A stretch of DNA of 64,000 bases, from contig BSBM01000753.1 in assembly GCA_027924585.1 (NCBI GenBank), positions 26,230,001-26,294,000 on the forward strand. Direction: 5' to 3'. Position numbers and translations under genes: made by a program. Shown one piece after another: positions 25,007 to 35,334 of this stretch (position 1 is the stretch's first letter; each line of letters starts with the position of its first letter). This DNA comes from Larix kaempferi. Its lineage: Eukaryota > Streptophyta > Pinopsida > Pinales > Pinaceae. The notes under the pieces are model-generated. The model was given only the letters and a program-made list of their open reading frames with translations, did not search any database and was not told where the DNA came from.

Positions 25007-25629
25007 AATTATTGAACAATGGGTTAGAGAAATGAATCATTTGTGTTCAAAGTGTTCAACATTAACATCACCATCATCTAAAGGTTCCATTAAAATACTT
25101 CTGTAAATTGGGATGGCCTTTAACTAATTACAGTCCGTTGGGATGCTTTTCAATCAATCAAGATAGATGTTTTATTGATCCGATTGAACATATGTTAGGT
25201 CTATTGTCATAAGGCAGCAAAACGTTTCGTAACGTTTAAAATAGACGATTAAGCATTATTTTTCATAGAACAAGCGAGGGCAAATATAGTCAAGACAATT
25301 TATACACCATCATATAAAAACCATGATGGGAATGAAAATGAGCAACGCAGATGAAAAATGAAACAATGCGACGTTCCGACTCCCCATGACTTCTTTTTAT
25401 TTCATGCATCCAAGGGTGAGCATCCATTGCATGCAGATCACCCTCTTTAGATAGAAGTGAAACATCAAACAACACTAAAACACTAAAATGATTGAGCTTC
25501 CCAAGTTTAACAAAAACACATTATATAATTTTACGAGATCTTTATACCGAAAACAAGAACTCTTGATATAAAAACTCATATTTTTGGATAAAAACATAAA
25601 AAACAACCTTTGAATCGAAAAGTAGTGCT

Positions 25630-25870
25630 ATTGATAGAACCCTTTTTTGGGGGCCTAAAATTATGACATTTTAAAAACCCGAGCTGGTGTCATTGTAATC
25701 AAAACTCTAAATCTACCCCCTAATCACAAAGTGGTATTACAAATAGCACTGCTTTTTCGAGGAGGCTAAAATTGTGGTTTTCTAGAAACCTGTGTGGATG
25801 TCATTGCAAAGAAAACCCTAAATCAACCCACAATCGAAAAAGTGGTGGCACCTTTAAAAAATAGTGGCAC
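25630..25870 (+). repeat. Two ~115-bp degenerate tandem units
   Basis: Each unit runs GG(A/C)(G/C)GCTAAAATT, a TTTTAAAAACC or TTCTAGAAACC block, a TGTCATTG block, AAAACYCTAAATC and a run ending in AAAGTGGT. Starts are near 25640 and 25757. No coding signal. Confidence 0.6.
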
Positions 25871-25914
25871 CCCTTTCTTTAGTCTCGCAATTCGACAATT
25901 TTTATGAAAAAATA

Positions 25915-26390
25915 TTTTTATAATAAAAAAGATGAATTCGAAAAAAAATAAAGGAAAAGAAAAATACATTTAAACAATTAAAAAGTTAATAATTTTTTAA
26001 ATAAATTTTAAATTAAAAAAAAAACACTAATATATAAAAAATTAAAAGAAGAAATAAAAGAATTAAAAAACAAATATTAAAAGATAAATAAAAATACATT
26101 TAAAAATAAAAATAAAAAATAGCAATTACAAAAAAAACAAATTAAAAAAATCAAATAAAAACCAAAGTGAAAAAAAATAAAAATCAAATCAAATAAAAAT
26201 ATTAAAAAAAAAACAAAACCAGCAAAAATACAAAAACAATTTAAAAAAATTTAAAACATAAATTTGAAAAAATAAAAATTTAAAACAAATTTTAAAAAAT
26301 AAAACTAAAATACAATTTAAAAAATAGAAAAAAAAAAATGTAAAAAATTTAAGAAACAAATTAAATTAAAAAAAAAAAAAAAACCAACCC
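25915..26390. repeat. A-rich low-complexity tract
   Basis: About 475 bp consists almost entirely of A-runs with scattered AAT, AAAC and TTTAAA words. It directly precedes the pyrimidine-rich array and has no coding signal. Confidence 0.9.
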
Positions 26391-26395
26391 ACCCA

Positions 26396-27125
26396 AACTG
26401 CCTCGAGCTCCCCCTTCCCCCTCTCTGTTGCCCTCTACACCCTGCTTCCCCTCTTGACTACCCCCACCACCCCCCCATCCTCTCTCCTTTGCAACCCACT
26501 TACCCCTCCCCCTCCTCCCTTGCACCCCCCTCTCCCCTCTCCCCTATGCTCTGCCACCCACTCCCCCCCCCTCTCTCCTCCCCTCCCCTCCCCTCTCCCA
26601 CAGTAGAGACACGATTCCATAATCAAGACTAGATTTTGGAATCGAGTCTCTGGGGAAAGAGAGCCCCTCCACCCCTTCCCCTCTCCTCCCCCCTCGACTC
26701 TTCATCCCATGTCCCCCCCTTGTCCCACCTCTCTTCCCCCTCTGCTACCTTTCTACCCTCCCATCCCCTCTTCTGTAGTGGAGACTTAATTCAAAAATCG
26801 AGACTCAATTCTGGAATTGAGTCTCCACTGTGATACTTCCCCTCTGCCCCCTCCCCTCCCCTCTCCCCTCTACTCTTCCTCCCACATGCCCCCCCTACCC
26901 CTCCCCCTCTCCTCCCCCTCTCCCACCTCTATGCACTCCCCTCCCCTATTCTATAGTGGAGAATCGATTATATTGAGTATCTACTGCAGAAGATGCGAGC
27001 GGCTCCTCTCTTCCGCAACATAGAGTCGCTAGAATTGAGTCTCTGTTGCAGAAGAAGGGAGGGGATATTGGCAGAGAGGTGGGAGAGGGGGGGGAGATAG
27101 GGGGGCACATGGGAGGTGGAGCATG
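26396..27125 (+). repeat. Homopyrimidine tandem array with palindromic spacers
   Basis: Long C/T-only tracts (up to about 100 bp of CCCCTCC-type sequence) alternate with a ~60-bp spacer near 26600, 26780 and 26955, giving a period of roughly 175 bp. The spacers carry hairpins built on GAGACTCAATTC and GAATTGAGTCTC. The last unit is inverted: 27055-27125 is G/A-rich. Minus-strand Gly/Arg-rich and plus-strand Pro/Ser-rich frames here (26435-27023) come from the repeat and should not be called genes. Confidence 0.85.
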
Positions 27126-27129
27126 TTAA

Positions 27130-28330
27130 CCTCTAAGATGTTCAAGGATGAAATTAAAAAATGCTAGGGCATTATGAGGCTCAATTATTAAATATTTAGA
27201 GCTTAAGTTTTTTACAGTATGAGGTATTTCTGGTTTTATGGAGAAATTATTTGTAGGTATGAAAATATTGGAATGACTTATGTATGAGGATTTATTTTCA
27301 AAGGAATTTAATGGTGGACATTCATCTTTTCAGGTGCAAGTGATGGTGAATTTAGCAGATGGAACACAAAAGAAGCATATAAGGTGCCTATTGGACAAAT
27401 CTTACATATTCAAGGTGGAAGCAAACATACTGAGCTTATAAAAAATTTAGCAGTTGAACAAAAATGCAAATCATTCTTTATATTTTGTACAATAAATGTC
27501 AGCATTGACATCCATATGTTAAACAATAAAGGAAACCTTCAATTACTATAAATCATAGGAAAATCTAATGAAAGAAAAGAGGTAATGACAATGAAATCTC
27601 TATTTCCATAACACTACTCAACATATAAACATATCACTGATAGAAATATGATGCAAAGCTTCTCCTCAAAGCTTTTATCATTTGAATAGAATTTACACAG
27701 ACATAGATCATATATGGAATTACATAGGGAACACAAATTATAGAGAAGGAGACATTGCATATGTGAATCAAAATATTAATCTCTAAACTCAATTCCTATA
27801 TACAAAATCAATCCACAAGTTCTACTCAGCAGCTCTCTCAGAGACCCTCTCAAAAAAATACCATCCTTGTTTTTGTCTTAAAATTTCCTTTATATAGGAG
27901 AACCATCTTTGTAACAAATTTGGCTTACTCTATCTACTCTCCAACTGTCTCCTTTCTGTCACTTTCATTCTATTGAGACTTTGGTTTAAATTTTTCTAAC
28001 CTCTTCATTTGGATGTACCTCTTCTTAGTCAAGCTCCTTTTCGTTTTCTTATACTGAGGTCGATGGCCACTCACTTACCCCCTTATCTGCATAGCTAGAT
28101 GCCATGTTGTTTGCGTAATCTGCACACTTGGCTACCCTGGTATTTGGCTACTTGGATTCCCTAATGTTTGTCCAATATGCATAGCTAGCTACCTTGATGG
28201 ATGCCCAATTGGCTTACATGTTGGTTGTGTTGATGATTTCCTAGGTGGATGACTTGCTTGATTGGGCTGCCCTACTTTTGGTAGAGCCACCTTATGATAT
28301 TTAACAATTTCATGCCATTCCTTACCAAAG
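27130..28330. other. No gene seen
   Basis: Mixed-complexity DNA without convincing frames. A TATA-like word (CTTTATATAGGAGAACC near 27890) with surrounding pyrimidine-rich sequence could belong to an LTR, but no boundaries were found. Confidence 0.45.
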
Positions 28331-28335
28331 GGGTA

Positions 28336-28467
28336 CTTATGGGTCTTCATTTTTTTTTGTAAAAAAGTACCTCAGGGAGTTGAACTTGTGACCTTCCATT
28401 TACAACTTCTCATCTCAATTACTTATTACCAATTTCTCTAACCCTCGTGGGCTCTTATGGGTCTTCA
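28336..28467 (-). mobile_element. Full-length tRNA-derived SINE (104 bp) with TSD
   Basis: The element body is 28350-28453, read on the minus strand. It is flanked by a perfect 14-bp duplication, CTTATGGGTCTTCA, at 28336-28349 and 28454-28467. Its minus-strand 5' part has TAGAGAAATTGG (A box) and AAGTTCAACTCCC (B box), and it ends in a short A-rich tail. It has essentially no body beyond the tRNA-like head, making it very small for a SINE. It encodes nothing and would depend on a LINE reverse transcriptase. A related decayed copy lies at 24826-24910. Confidence 0.85.
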
Positions 28468-28989
28468 CTAAGTCGACTGCCAAATATGCATTTGTATATT
28501 TTTCGTATGAGACGGGAGGTAAGTGCTTGAAAACATTTTTGAGGTTCATCAATATTTCAAACTCATTTGTCAATTTTCAAGCACAATAGCACCTCTTAAG
28601 GCTCCCTCCAACTCATCAATTTTTCTTTATTCCTTCATCTTTTTCTTCAACATTTCCAAATAATCTGATTTATTGTACAGGTCTCCATGTCCATCCCATA
28701 GGTGAGGCAGACCTATGGTAATTTCATATTTGAATAGACATTTGAAAAATGAAATATATGATGTCAAACCTTTTATTCTATTTTGGGCCCTAACCATCAA
28801 GTGTTTCTTGCTAAGAAATTTGTTAGCTTTTTTGATTAAGCATGTTCTTGGTGACCCCTACAACCTACAACCTACAAAAGGCGATCCTTGTTCTATTTGA
28901 GGTGTCTGAAGCACTAATGAAGGGTAGTTCCTAGTAGTGATAGGGGGGAACCTTTTACTCGCTCCTAGTTTCTCTAGTAACTCCTCTAC

Positions 28990-30358
28990 CTCACTTGGAA
29001 ACTCCTTAGTTTTTACATGATCAAGAAACTCTGCCTTTCTTGCTCAATGGCCTAATCTCAACTTCATTTATATCCATATATGTTATTGCGTCTTTAGCTG
29101 ACCTTTTAGCCCCTATCTATGTCCCTCCAATGTTTTGAACCTCAACACTACTTCGAATTGCCTAGACTTGCTCCTGGGTCATCAAATTAGCTATCTTCTC
29201 CCAGTCACGACAAGGCATACATTTATGTATGTAGAGTTTTTATTCTCAATTCATTTCCTAGAGATGATATGGTCAAGGTCATAAGGCCATATCTTGGTCA
29301 TATATTTTGGTAGCTTGAATGTAATGGGATTCTTGTATTTAACAAAATGCAACTGGTCAGAGAGGAAATTCTACCTAACATACTCCATAGTGAATATCCT
29401 TGGGTTCAAAAATGTAGGTAGCTTATAGGGATCCTCTTCAAATCCATAAACCCTTAAAACATTGTATCATTCATAAAAAACCAATCAACAACTCTAGTAT
29501 TTGGACTCAACTGTAGTAGCCCTTGGTACATAGGGAAAAATCTAGGTGGAGATTCATCATACAGAGGGAGTATGCTATTTCCATAAACCTATTTGCAAAC
29601 ATCTAAAAGTTTTGATTACTTGGATTATTAAGGACTAGATTTGCCCATGTGTAGATAGGAAATTGGTTACCTGCTTGATCTCGTGCTTTCAACTCTACAT
29701 CTTTAAAACTTTCAATGTTTTGAAACAAGAATGAAGAAAACACATGATGGATACCTAAAACGCTCAAGGAATTCTGCTAATTGGTTATGAATTGCTTCAA
29801 CTAGATACTTGGAGATGTCAAATCTAGGGTCATAACGCTTGCTGCTAGAGTTTGGAGAACTAGGAACCCTAAGATGGTTTCATCTACATATTTTTCATCA
29901 TCATAACCCAATATAATGCAAATTAAGGTTATGGCCTTCTTTGAATTTTCTGAGAATTTAGCAGCTGCATATGGAGGGGGTTCAACCGAGACTGGAAATC
30001 CTTCTTTCATGTGATGATCCAAGAAGTGATTCCTTTCACTTAATTTCATGTATTGGTAGGATGAAGGTAGGTTTTCCTTGTCCGAGAATTGCAATGCCAG
30101 AAGGTTTGGGAAACAAAACATCTTTATCGGGGCATCACCGGATATTATGCATAGGGGCCATGATTGATTTAGGGACAAGATGAACATCTTGTCTAGTGAG
30201 TATCAGATGGAGAACCAACTGATAAATTATGGGAAATTTACTATTTTGGGACATAATGCTCATTTTAAATTTGTTTCCCATAAGTGGCAAGGATCCTGGT
30301 TCTCAGTGGAATTGGATTGGGATTCAACGATGGTGCGTTGGAGGTCGGAGGAAGTCAT
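28990..30358 (-). pseudogene. Broken retroelement gag-like ORF
   Basis: One minus-strand frame opens at the ATG at 30358 (MTSSDLQ) and stays in phase through 29801. It is broken by three in-frame stops before 30190. A frameshift near 29830 moves the frame, after which it continues as DISKYLVEAIHNQLAEFLE and a RFRY motif before decaying. The helical, Phe/Leu-rich segment with EAIHNQL followed by RFRY is a pattern I associate with N-terminal gag-type proteins of plant retroelements, but I cannot name the family. The gypsy pol remnant at 31236-32690 lies upstream on the same strand. The order pol then gag-like is reversed for one gypsy element, so these are probably two elements, or the ORF is an accessory ORF. 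Confidence 0.45.
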
Positions 30359-31235
30359 GACAGTTTCAAAAACATTTGCATCGTGATCGAATAGCTGTTC
30401 ATCACTTGAGATCTTGGGATTTGAGGGTTTTTTTTGGACGAGGAATCCGTCGATGGAAAATTATTGTTTTATAGTAAAAGTAAAAACAATTACAGGTAAA
30501 ACAAAAATTACCTAGTGGGTATAAGATTTGTTGGGAAATGGCTTCTTATGCTGTGCGATGGTGTTGATTTAGCTATAGGGTTTGCACTTTGCACATGTGG
30601 CCTTCCTTTTTCTTAGAGCAGAATAAGCCTAATTTCAAAACCTTTCTCACTTTAACGGTCTAGGAATTTGAAATTTTCCAGCTGGCGAGAAGTTATTTGA
30701 TGACGTTGAGATGATGTCAATATGATATCACCTAACCCACGTAACATGTGTTCTTTCTTGAATGCTACACATGGGTGCCAATTCATCTTTCATTTCACCT
30801 GTGGAAGTTTCCCTCATGCACTTGTATGACCATAGGAAGAACCACCTTTTGGTAAACCTAGGTGGTAACGGATCGAACTTGAAGTGGTTTTTTCAACTTC
30901 TCTCAGGGGAGATATTACCAATTGGAAATCTCCAAGCGTCTTGGCGGTTTCGGGCCAATGGCTTGTCGAGACAACCTTATATTTCTTTAACTTTCTCGAT
31001 GCATTGTTATCTTGTGTCGTAGATCTGTTGGGAACGATCTGCTCACTTGTACTTTACCCCCCTTTTATGCTCATGTGCTTGGTCTCCCCCTTTATCTTTT
31101 GACCTTTTTGCTTTAACGCTAAGTCACTATTGTCTAGCCTTTTGTTTTTGACCCTTGGACCTTGCACCAGTCTCTTAAATAATTTTGGGCTTTTTTTGTG
31201 TCTATTTTGATGTATCTTAAAGCCCTTAGGGGCTT

Positions 31236-32690
31236 CTAGCAATGCATGCTTGGCCTTTTTGTGAATTTATAGCTTTTATTCCCTATGAATAGTTTCCATT
31301 CTATGCATGATCTCACCAGGTTGTTGACATCATAAAATATTTTAGGCCAATAGTATCCCACTCTCAATATTTTGTAGGTTGTAGCCATCCATGCATGGTG
31401 GCCTCCACATATTCCCTTATGGAACTCTGTTATCATCCCTTTAGTTTCTTCCTCTACCACACAATTAAACAATATACCCAAAGGGTCCTTCCAGTATAAA
31501 TACTCATCTAGGATGCAGTATTTTATGGTTTGGATCTTCAAAGATTTGGCTTGAACCTTGCTTAGATCACTTGGACATTGGAGGTGAACTAGATAAAAAT
31601 TTATATCTTTGTACTATTTGGAATTTACAAATTTTAGATTTAGTTTTATGATTGCTTCTTGAGAATTACATGTTCTTGATGGCCCTTCTTCTTCTGTTAT
31701 CTCAACTACTGAATTTAGATCTAGTGCTTCACAGTTTGATTTTACTAATAGTTTTGATAGTACTTGGCCTTTCACTAATTTAGTGGGCTTGATCTCTAGG
31801 TCATACTCTTGGATCTTGGCGATCCAGTTCCCTCTTCTTCCATCACCACCTATTTGGATGAGAATCTCCTTTATTGCACTGTTAAGCACATAGGCAATTA
31901 CTTGTGAATCTAAGATGTAGAACCTAAAAGACTTGAGTGTTTTGAGCATGGAATAATCTTGTTTTTCCACGAGGATGTATTTGAACTCAACATCTCTCGA
32001 GGCCTTGCTAAAAAAGGCTATGGGTTGCTCATGTCCTTCTTGATATTTTTGCGAAAGCACAACTGAAATAGTACTTTTTGAAGCAAAATAAAATATTAGG
32101 AAATGTTTAGTATAATCAGGGTTGATTAACATAGGATATTCTCTTAGGGACTTCTTGAGCTTCCAAAAATCCTCCTTGGATTCATTGGTCCATTTGACAT
32201 CATTACCTTCCTTAAGCATGTTGGTAATGCTTTTTATCATTTATGCCAAGTTAGGAATGAACCTTCTGAGAAAATTTATCTTTCCCATGAAAGATTGAAC
32301 CTCCTTTTTATTATTGGGGATATCTATCAATTGTATTCCAGCCCACCCTCTCTAGATCAATCCTAACTCCATCCTTGGAAACAATGTGCCCTAACAAATT
32401 TCCTTCTTGTAGAGCAAAGTGAGACTTTTGGGGATTCAATGATAGTCCATATTTCCTACACTTGTTGAAGGTTTTCTTTAAGTGAGATAAATATTCATCA
32501 TCGGTTTTTGAAAAAATTGTCAATTCATCCAAGTATATGACGATGAACTTGTCTCTTTCACCTATGAAGGTTATATCCATGGCCCTTTGAAATGTTGCTC
32601 ATGCATTCATCAATATGAATGGCATCTTTCCATACATAAATGTACCCCAGGGGGTTGTGAACTTGGTCTTTTCTTTGTCATATATATGCA
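31236..32690 (-). pseudogene. pol: Ty3/gypsy pol remnant: RT, RNase H, integrase N-terminus
   Basis: On the minus strand the order is reverse transcriptase (32690-32311), connection (about 32340-32241), RNase H (32240-31614) and integrase zinc-binding domain (31541-31236). This order is Ty3/gypsy. RT shows TTPWGTF, ATFQRAMD and a palm motif reading YLDE where YLDD is expected. The connection segment has KKEVQSFMGKINFLRRF. RNase H keeps AFFSKA and GRRGNWIAKIQEYDLE, but its first catalytic Asp (usually in a YTDAS context) is lost. The integrase part shows the HHCC-type pattern HKGICGGHHAW and YYWPK. There is a stop at 32241, a frameshift near 32340 and a TGA inside the RT. The integrase core is missing, and the 5' side is cut abruptly by the palindrome at 32695. 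It cannot be functional. Confidence 0.85.
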
Positions 32691-33068
32691 TTTATGTTAA
32701 CACCTAAATTTTGACCATCCACCTACCATGTCATGAGCCCCATCACACATATACATCATTACCACATTTCATTTCCACCCCTTTGACCTTCATTAAAACA
32801 AAAATCAAAGTCACACACTAAAAAGGGTTATTTTCCAAATTAAATTTCTCAATTATCTTGAAATAAATGAGCAACCTTCTCCCTTGCTTGATTTTTTATG
32901 TTTCTCCCTTTCTACCTCCAACAAAAAGAAGAAACTTGACATAAATATTAAGATATTCCGAAGTGGAAAAATGATCAAAAAAGTGAAAGGCACAAAATCG
33001 AAAGGAAAATGCCAAAAAAAAAACAAAAATCAAAGCTTGATCCTTATCCTAGAGCTATTCGTTGTGCC

Positions 33069-33075
33069 TATAAAT
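33069..33075 (+). promoter_or_regulatory. TATA box in left palindrome arm
   Basis: TATAAAT lies in the context GTGCCTATAAATGAACCC, in the middle of the LTR-like arm, and has an exact mirrored counterpart in the other arm. If both were used, transcription would converge on the palindrome centre. Confidence 0.5.
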
Positions 33076-34044
33076 GAACCCTCAAGGTCCATCACTCAAT
33101 ACCAATTCTCCATCTATTGCTCAAGTTGTTACTCTGCTAAAATTTCCTTGAGATTAGAACTCCCGCTTTGTGTTCATGTCTCACCTTGTTGGAGATTCCA
33201 TTACGCAATCTGTGGTCGGAGGATCGTGGACTGTGGGGAGAAAGCAGACCCTCCCTCGGACTACTGCAGAGGCCCTTTCCGCTACTACTTTGAGGTGATA
33301 CTTGCTCTCTTTAAAATCCATTTTTTATCAGTGAAAAAAAACATTATTTATTCTTTAATGATTCTTTATGGATATGTTTGTTGGATGAAGAATGCATGAT
33401 TAGCTTAGTTTTTCTTTCAGTATATTTTAATTCAGTTATGCATGCCTGTTAGATTAGATATTTCGATTCCTATTCTGTTTGATTTTCTCTTTTACCGTGA
33501 AACTCTACTAGGATTAGCACAACTCCTGGTAGGTGCATTTTTGCATGTGTTGGTGTGAAAACACCAACAACGGTTTTTTCCAGCACGTGCAAAAATGCAC
33601 CTACTAGGAGTTGTGATAATCCTGGTAGGGTTTCAGGGTAAAATATCAAAACAAACAGAACAGGAACCGAAATATCTAATATAACAGGAAAATATATTGA
33701 AAACAAAACAAAACTAATCATTCATTCTTCATTCAATAAACAAATCCATATTTAGCATCGTTAAGAAGTAAAGAATGTTCTTTTTCATTGATAAAAAATG
33801 GATTTTACAGAGAACAACTATCACCTCAAAGTAGCAATGCAAAGGAACCTTGCATCAGTCCAAGGGAGTGTCTGCTTGGTCTCCTAATAGTCCATGACCT
33901 CTAGCTAGTCATCACGTAATGTGATCTCCAACAAGGTGAGATAGGAACACAAAGAGGGAGTTATGATCTCAGGGATAGTTTAGCAAAGTAATGACTTGAA
34001 CGATAGATGGAGAATTGGTATTGAGTGATGGACCTTAAGGGTTC

Positions 34045-34051
34045 ATTTATA
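34045..34051 (-). promoter_or_regulatory. TATA box in right palindrome arm
   Basis: ATTTATA on the plus strand is TATAAAT on the minus strand, in the context GTGCCTATAAATGAACCC read in reverse. It is the mirror copy of the box at 33069-33075. Confidence 0.5.
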
Positions 34052-34426
34052 GGCACAATGGATAGCTTTAGGATAAGGATCAGGCTTTGATATTTGAATT
34101 TTTTTTTTCCCTTTTTCCTTTTGATTTTGTGCCTTCCACTTTTTTATCCTTTTTCCAATTTGGGCTATCATAAGTGTTATGCCAAGTTTCTTATTTTTGT
34201 TGGAGATAAAAAGGGAGAAACATCCAAAAATCAAGGTAAGGCAAAGTTTGCTCATTTATTTCAAGATAATTGAACAATTTAATTTGGAAAATAGCCCTTT
34301 TTAGTGTGTGACTTTGATATTTGTTTTAATGAAGGTCAAAGGGGTGGAAATGGAATGTGGTAATGATGTATAGGTGCAATGGGGATAATGACATGGTAGG
34401 TGGACAAAATTAGGTGTTTAATAACA

Positions 34427-34966
34427 TCTATAGACATGGTATGAGGGTTTCTAACTTATTTTAGGAGTTGTTGGTTAGTTAACCCTAGTTAGTTGGCCCT
34501 CTTTCCTCATTTAATTTTATGGTGAAACCTTATCTGAAACTAATACAATTTACCTTAGTCACCTAAAACCTAAGGTTATCATTAACAAGATATTAATGCT
34601 CTTACTTAATCTATTGGCTCTATCTCTTATTCTCACCGTCTTAAATATTACCCTAGGTTTATTTGTTTAGCCTTAAAGCTTAGGGTAGTGTATGTATGCT
34701 TGGGTGGTCTTACATTCCTTCCCTCACATTACGTTTTGTAGAATGCATATGTTTATTCACTACAATTGGTGGTTTGGGGATGTTATCATTAGGGTTCATG
34801 GATTTTTGTGATGCAAGTGTTGATAAATATTGTATCCTACAAGATGAAAATGTGTGAACCTTTTTTATATCTTCTGTGATGCAAGTGGGATATCTTGTGG
34901 TTTGAAAGTTGGTGTGATGCAAACTTGTTTGGAAGCTCTAAGAATTGCCATATAAAGCTTGGTGGG
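34427..34966. other. Intergenic DNA left of the LINE, no gene seen
   Basis: No domain is recognised. A phrase containing TGTGATGCAAGT or a close variant recurs near 34807, 34875 and 34913. This is the pre-insertion target side of the LINE. Confidence 0.5.
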
Positions 34967-34981
34967 ATGTCATACCTGACC

Positions 34982-35334
34982 TTTTTTTTTTCCTCGAAAA
35001 GAAAGCGTAATTTCATTTCATCCTTAAGAGTACGAAATTACATAGAGTGTCAACACTCGGTATGAGTGAATGAAGTAGCTTCAAGAAACAAAATTTTAAT
35101 CCAATGTCTGGAAGAGCAGAGATGTTCTCACCACGTAAGCAATAACATCTATTACAACAAGATAGTTAATATCCGGAGAAAATCGGTATTGATAACAGAG
35201 ATTTTTAGCCAACCTGTACATGTCATTTAGATGCAAAATTCTAGATTGTTAATATATACATCAAGTTGCTGATTAGCTGAGTTCAAAAGAAGTGCTTAGT
35301 ATTCAAAAAATGCAGGAAAGTAAACAACAAAAGA
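34982..35334 (-). other. LINE 3' UTR and A-tail
   Basis: About 350 bp follow the ORF2 stop and end in the T-run at 34982-34991 (an A-tail on the element strand), directly against the target duplication. No further frame is present. Confidence 0.8.

Larger units (their letters stand above)
32695..34426. repeat. 1.73-kb near-perfect palindrome of two LTR-like arms
   Basis: Arms 32695-33556 (862 bp) and 33561-34426 (866 bp) are reverse complements at roughly 85% or more by eye. They meet at GTTGGTGT-GAAA-ACACCAAC (33549-33568), leaving a 4-nt loop. The left arm begins TGTTAACACCTAAATTTTG and the right arm ends CAAAATTAGGTG...ATAACA, so the whole starts TG and ends CA. Each arm carries a TATAAAT box at a mirrored position (33069-33075 plus, 34045-34051 minus). 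A 15-bp block is missing from the left arm beside the centre. No flanking duplication is evident (ATTTA versus TCTAT). It may be two inverted, 3'-truncated LTRs or a foldback element. The frames at 32884-33399 and 34043-34255 derive from the arms. Confidence 0.85.

Noticed and set aside
26435-27023. Gly/Arg-rich and Pro/Ser-rich frames
   Set aside because: They are translations of the homopurine-homopyrimidine array with no other support.
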